Shown piece after piece: positions 61,845 through 64,000 of a stretch of 64,000 bases of DNA; position 1 is the first letter of the stretch; each line of letters opens with the position of its first letter. The stretch spans positions 1-64,000 of the forward strand of contig NZ_JARFYN010000010.1 of NCBI RefSeq assembly GCF_030272695.1. Reading direction: 5' to 3'. The notes under the pieces are model-generated. The model had not been told where the DNA came from, searched no databases, and saw only the letters and a program-made list of their open reading frames with translations. A program made the position numbers and the translations under genes. The stretch comes from Martinezella calliandrae. GTDB taxonomy: Bacteria > Pseudomonadota > Alphaproteobacteria > Rhizobiales > Rhizobiaceae.

Positions 61845-62541
61845 AGTCGAAAATCTGTGCGCCGGCTATGGGCCGACGCGGGTGCTCGAAGCTGTCTCTT
61901 TTTGCGTTGCCGCCGGCGCGCGCCTTGCCGTGCTCGGCCGCAACGGCATGGGCAAGACGACGCTTCTTGCGACGCTCGCCGGCCAGACGCGCCGCTACGA
62001 CGGCCGGATCAGCCTGGGCAGCACCGACGTGACCGGCCTTCCGAGCGCCAAGCGCGCGCATCAAGGCCTCGGCTACGTGCCGCAGACGCGCGATGTCTTC
62101 AAAACGTTGACGGTCGAGGAAAACCTCTCCGTCGGTTTGAAAGGCCGTCCGAAGACCGCCTTGCAGGAAGCCTACGACATGTTTCCGCGCCTTAAGGAAC
62201 GGCGCAGAAATCTCGGCAACCAGCTCTCCGGCGGGGAACAACAGATGCTGTCGACGGCCCGCACCATCCTTGGCCGCCCCTCCGTGCTTCTCCTCGATGA
62301 GCCGTTGGAGGGATTGGCGCCGGTGATCTGCGAAGAACTGATGGTCGCTTTCGCCAATCTCGCCAAAACCGGCGACATGACCATCCTATTGGTCGAGCAA
62401 CGTATTCAGAGCGCGCTGGATTTTGCCGATCAGGTAATCATCCTCGAGCGTGGGCGGCTTGCCTGGCAAGGGACGCCCAGCGGGCTGTCGCAAGACCATG
62501 ATGCCGTCGAGCGCCTGCTCGGCGTCGGCGGCCTGCATTAG
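61825..62541 (+). CDS. ABC transporter ATPase, LivF-like
   Basis: A 238-residue second ATPase: Walker [11 protein letters not shown], signature [15 protein letters not shown], Walker [14 protein letters not shown]. It begins inside the LivG-type gene and closes the importer operon. A start three codons later is possible. Confidence 0.93.
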   Translation: MPAMPLEVENLCAGYGPTRVLEAVSFCVAAGARLAVLGRNGMGKTTLLATLAGQTRRYDGRISLGSTDVTGLPSAKRAHQGLGYVPQTRDVFKTLTVEENLSVGLKGRPKTALQEAYDMFPRLKERRRNLGNQLSGGEQQMLSTARTILGRPSVLLLDEPLEGLAPVICEELMVAFANLAKTGDMTILLVEQRIQSALDFADQVIILERGRLAWQGTPSGLSQDHDAVERLLGVGGLH

Positions 62542-62594
62542 GCGCTTGGGCCGACGCTCGTGCATGGGAATATCCTCACGATCATCGTTCACTC

Positions 62595-62627
62595 TTGACG
62601 ATAAAACATCGACGATTTATCGATATT
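62595..62627 (+). promoter_or_regulatory. Promoter and palindrome before hyuA-like gene
   Basis: TTGACG (62595-62600), 17 bp, then TATCGA (62618-62623) gives a likely promoter. AACATCGA and TCGATATT form a near-palindrome (62605-62627) overlapping it. A regulator may bind there. Confidence 0.5.
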
Positions 62628-62665
62628 TTCTTAGTGAATATCTGAACGGGTTGGTGGAGGCGGTC

Positions 62666-64000
62666 TTGTCAGGCAGCGCAGCGGGTCATTGGGATTTCTG
62701 GATCGATCGCGGTGGCACTTTCACCGATATCGTCGGACGCGACCCCTCAGGCGAATTGCACGCCCGCAAGGTCCTTTCGGAAAACCCCGACGCCTATCGC
62801 GACGCCGCCGTCTACGGCATCCGCCTGCATCTCGGCCTGACGGATGGCGAGCCGATCCCGGCTGGTTTGATCGGCGAGGTGCGCATGGGCACAACAGTTG
62901 CCACCAACGCACTCCTGGAGCGCAAGGGTGAGCGTCTGGCGCTGATGACGACCAAGGGATTCCGCGACGCGCTGCGCATCGGCTATCAAGAGCGCAAGAA
63001 GATCTTCGCGACCGAAATCGTCAAGCCCGAAGCGCTCTACGACGATGTGGTGGAGATTGAGGAGCGCGTGCTAGCCGATGGGACGGTGGAGCTTGCCCTC
63101 AGCGAACAGGCGGCGGAAGCGGCATTGCGGGATCTGCGCGCCAAGGGATATCGCGCCATCGCGATCGTCTTCATGCATGCCTATAAATTCCCGGCGCATG
63201 AAGCAGCCGTTGCCGCGATCGCAAGACGTCTCGGTTTCGAGCAAGTCTCGGTCAGTAACGAAGTCTCGCCGCTGATCAAGCTGGTCGGCCGCGGCGACAC
63301 GACCGTGGTCGATGCCTATCTTTCGCCGGTGCTCGGCCGTTACATCAACCAGGTTTCGCAAGAACTCGATATTGCTCGCACAGGTGCGCGCGTCATGTTC
63401 ATGATGTCGTCCGGCGGACTGACTGCTGCCGACCTGTTCCAGGGCAAGGACGCCATCCTCTCCGGCCCGGCGGGCGGAGTAGTCGGTCTTGCCAAGACGG
63501 GTGAGCAGGCTGGGTTTGCCGATGTCATCGGCTTCGACATGGGTGGCACGTCGACGGATGTGGCGCATTTCGACGGCGAGTATGAGCGCGCTTTCGAGAC
63601 GGAAGTCGCTGGCGTTCGCGTCCGTGCACCGATGATGCTGATCCATACGGTAGCCGCCGGCGGCGGCTCGATCCTGCATTTCGACGGCGACCGTTTTCGT
63701 ATCGGCCCGGATTCTGCCGGCGCTTTTCCAGGCCCCGCCTGTTATCGCAATGGCGGCCCCTTGGCGGTGACCGATGCCAATGTCATGACTGGCAAATTGC
63801 TGCCGGAATTCTTCCCGGCGATCTTCGGGCCGAGCCAGGATCAGCCGCTGGATGTCGAAACCGTGCGCGGCAAGTTCGCCGCACTGGCCGCCGAAATTGA
63901 CGACGGTCGCAGCCCGGAAGAAGTCGCCGACGGTTTCATCCGCATCGCCGTTGCCAATATGGTCGAGGCGATCAAGAAGATTTCGGTGCAGCGCGGCTAT
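62666..64000 (+). CDS. Hydantoinase A/5-oxoprolinase family protein (partial)
   Basis: The first 445 residues of a HyuA-type ATPase-fold enzyme; the gene runs off the window. The N-terminus [19 protein letters not shown] and the segments [15 protein letters not shown] and [16 protein letters not shown] are diagnostic. A TTG at 62666 with GGTGGAGG just upstream is the likely start. It would open an ATP-dependent lactam such as 5-oxoproline or a hydantoin. The HyuB partner would lie beyond the edge or be fused downstream. Confidence 0.88.
   Translation, partial: MSGSAAGHWDFWIDRGGTFTDIVGRDPSGELHARKVLSENPDAYRDAAVYGIRLHLGLTDGEPIPAGLIGEVRMGTTVATNALLERKGERLALMTTKGFRDALRIGYQERKKIFATEIVKPEALYDDVVEIEERVLADGTVELALSEQAAEAALRDLRAKGYRAIAIVFMHAYKFPAHEAAVAAIARRLGFEQVSVSNEVSPLIKLVGRGDTTVVDAYLSPVLGRYINQVSQELDIARTGARVMFMMSSGGLTAADLFQGKDAILSGPAGGVVGLAKTGEQAGFADVIGFDMGGTSTDVAHFDGEYERAFETEVAGVRVRAPMMLIHTVAAGGGSILHFDGDRFRIGPDSAGAFPGPACYRNGGPLAVTDANVMTGKLLPEFFPAIFGPSQDQPLDVETVRGKFAALAAEIDDGRSPEEVADGFIRIAVANMVEAIKKISVQRGY

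Overview
The window looks like a secondary replicon or accessory chromosomal region of a Rhizobium/Agrobacterium-group alphaproteobacterium. The grounds are high-GC coding, the Udh/Gci/KdgD uronate pathway in the arrangement known from Agrobacterium, a rhizobial pca/pob cluster with PcaQ and PobR, stress proteins of the DUF2934 and DUF3175 families, and many decayed insertion sequences. No rRNA, tRNA, CRISPR array or replication origin was recognised.

Layout. 1-465 is an insertion-sequence graveyard: an IS3-family right end, an IS21 istB scrap and an IS630 tail. 0.5-10.1 kb holds a sensor kinase/regulator pair, a second divergent regulator, and an efflux operon (adaptor, RND pump, ABC permease, ABC ATPase). 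10.2-14.1 kb carries an Lrp regulator divergent from a stand-alone AceE-like E1 enzyme, then an SDR. 14.4-18.4 kb has an L,D-transpeptidase, two small or unknown lipoproteins, and an unusual operon of an ICMT-like membrane methyltransferase, a lipoyl-less E2-type acyltransferase and an SDR with a SEC-C zinc tail. 18.9-27.9 kb is a full kdp potassium system (kdpFABCDE) with two extra small membrane ORFs and a terminal EIIA(Ntr)-like gene. 28.1-31.9 kb is a sulfate ABC transporter. 32-35.7 kb encodes oxidative uronate catabolism (udh, a FadR-type regulator, kdgD, gci) with a clear operator/promoter. 36-41.6 kb contains a nuclease-fold protein, cardiolipin synthase, small stress proteins, a GST and a second ICMT-like protein. 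41.6-45 kb is a decay zone (LysR, IS3, hydroxybutyrate dehydrogenase and IS110 remnants) with a few intact small genes and a mini K+ channel. 45-46.8 kb has a stand-alone LigD-type polymerase and an SDR.

47-62.5 kb is a coherent aromatic-acid module. PobR/PobA turn 4-hydroxybenzoate into protocatechuate. PcaHG, PcaB, PcaC and PcaD take it to 3-oxoadipate, and PcaIJ and PcaF finish to succinyl-CoA and acetyl-CoA. A five-gene branched-chain-type ABC importer directly follows pcaB and has a PcaQ-like box, so it is probably the protocatechuate importer. Matches to PcaR and PcaQ sites are visible. The window ends inside a hydantoinase A/5-oxoprolinase-type gene with its own likely promoter.

Most protein calls rest on family motifs read by eye. 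Operators and functional links are inferences.
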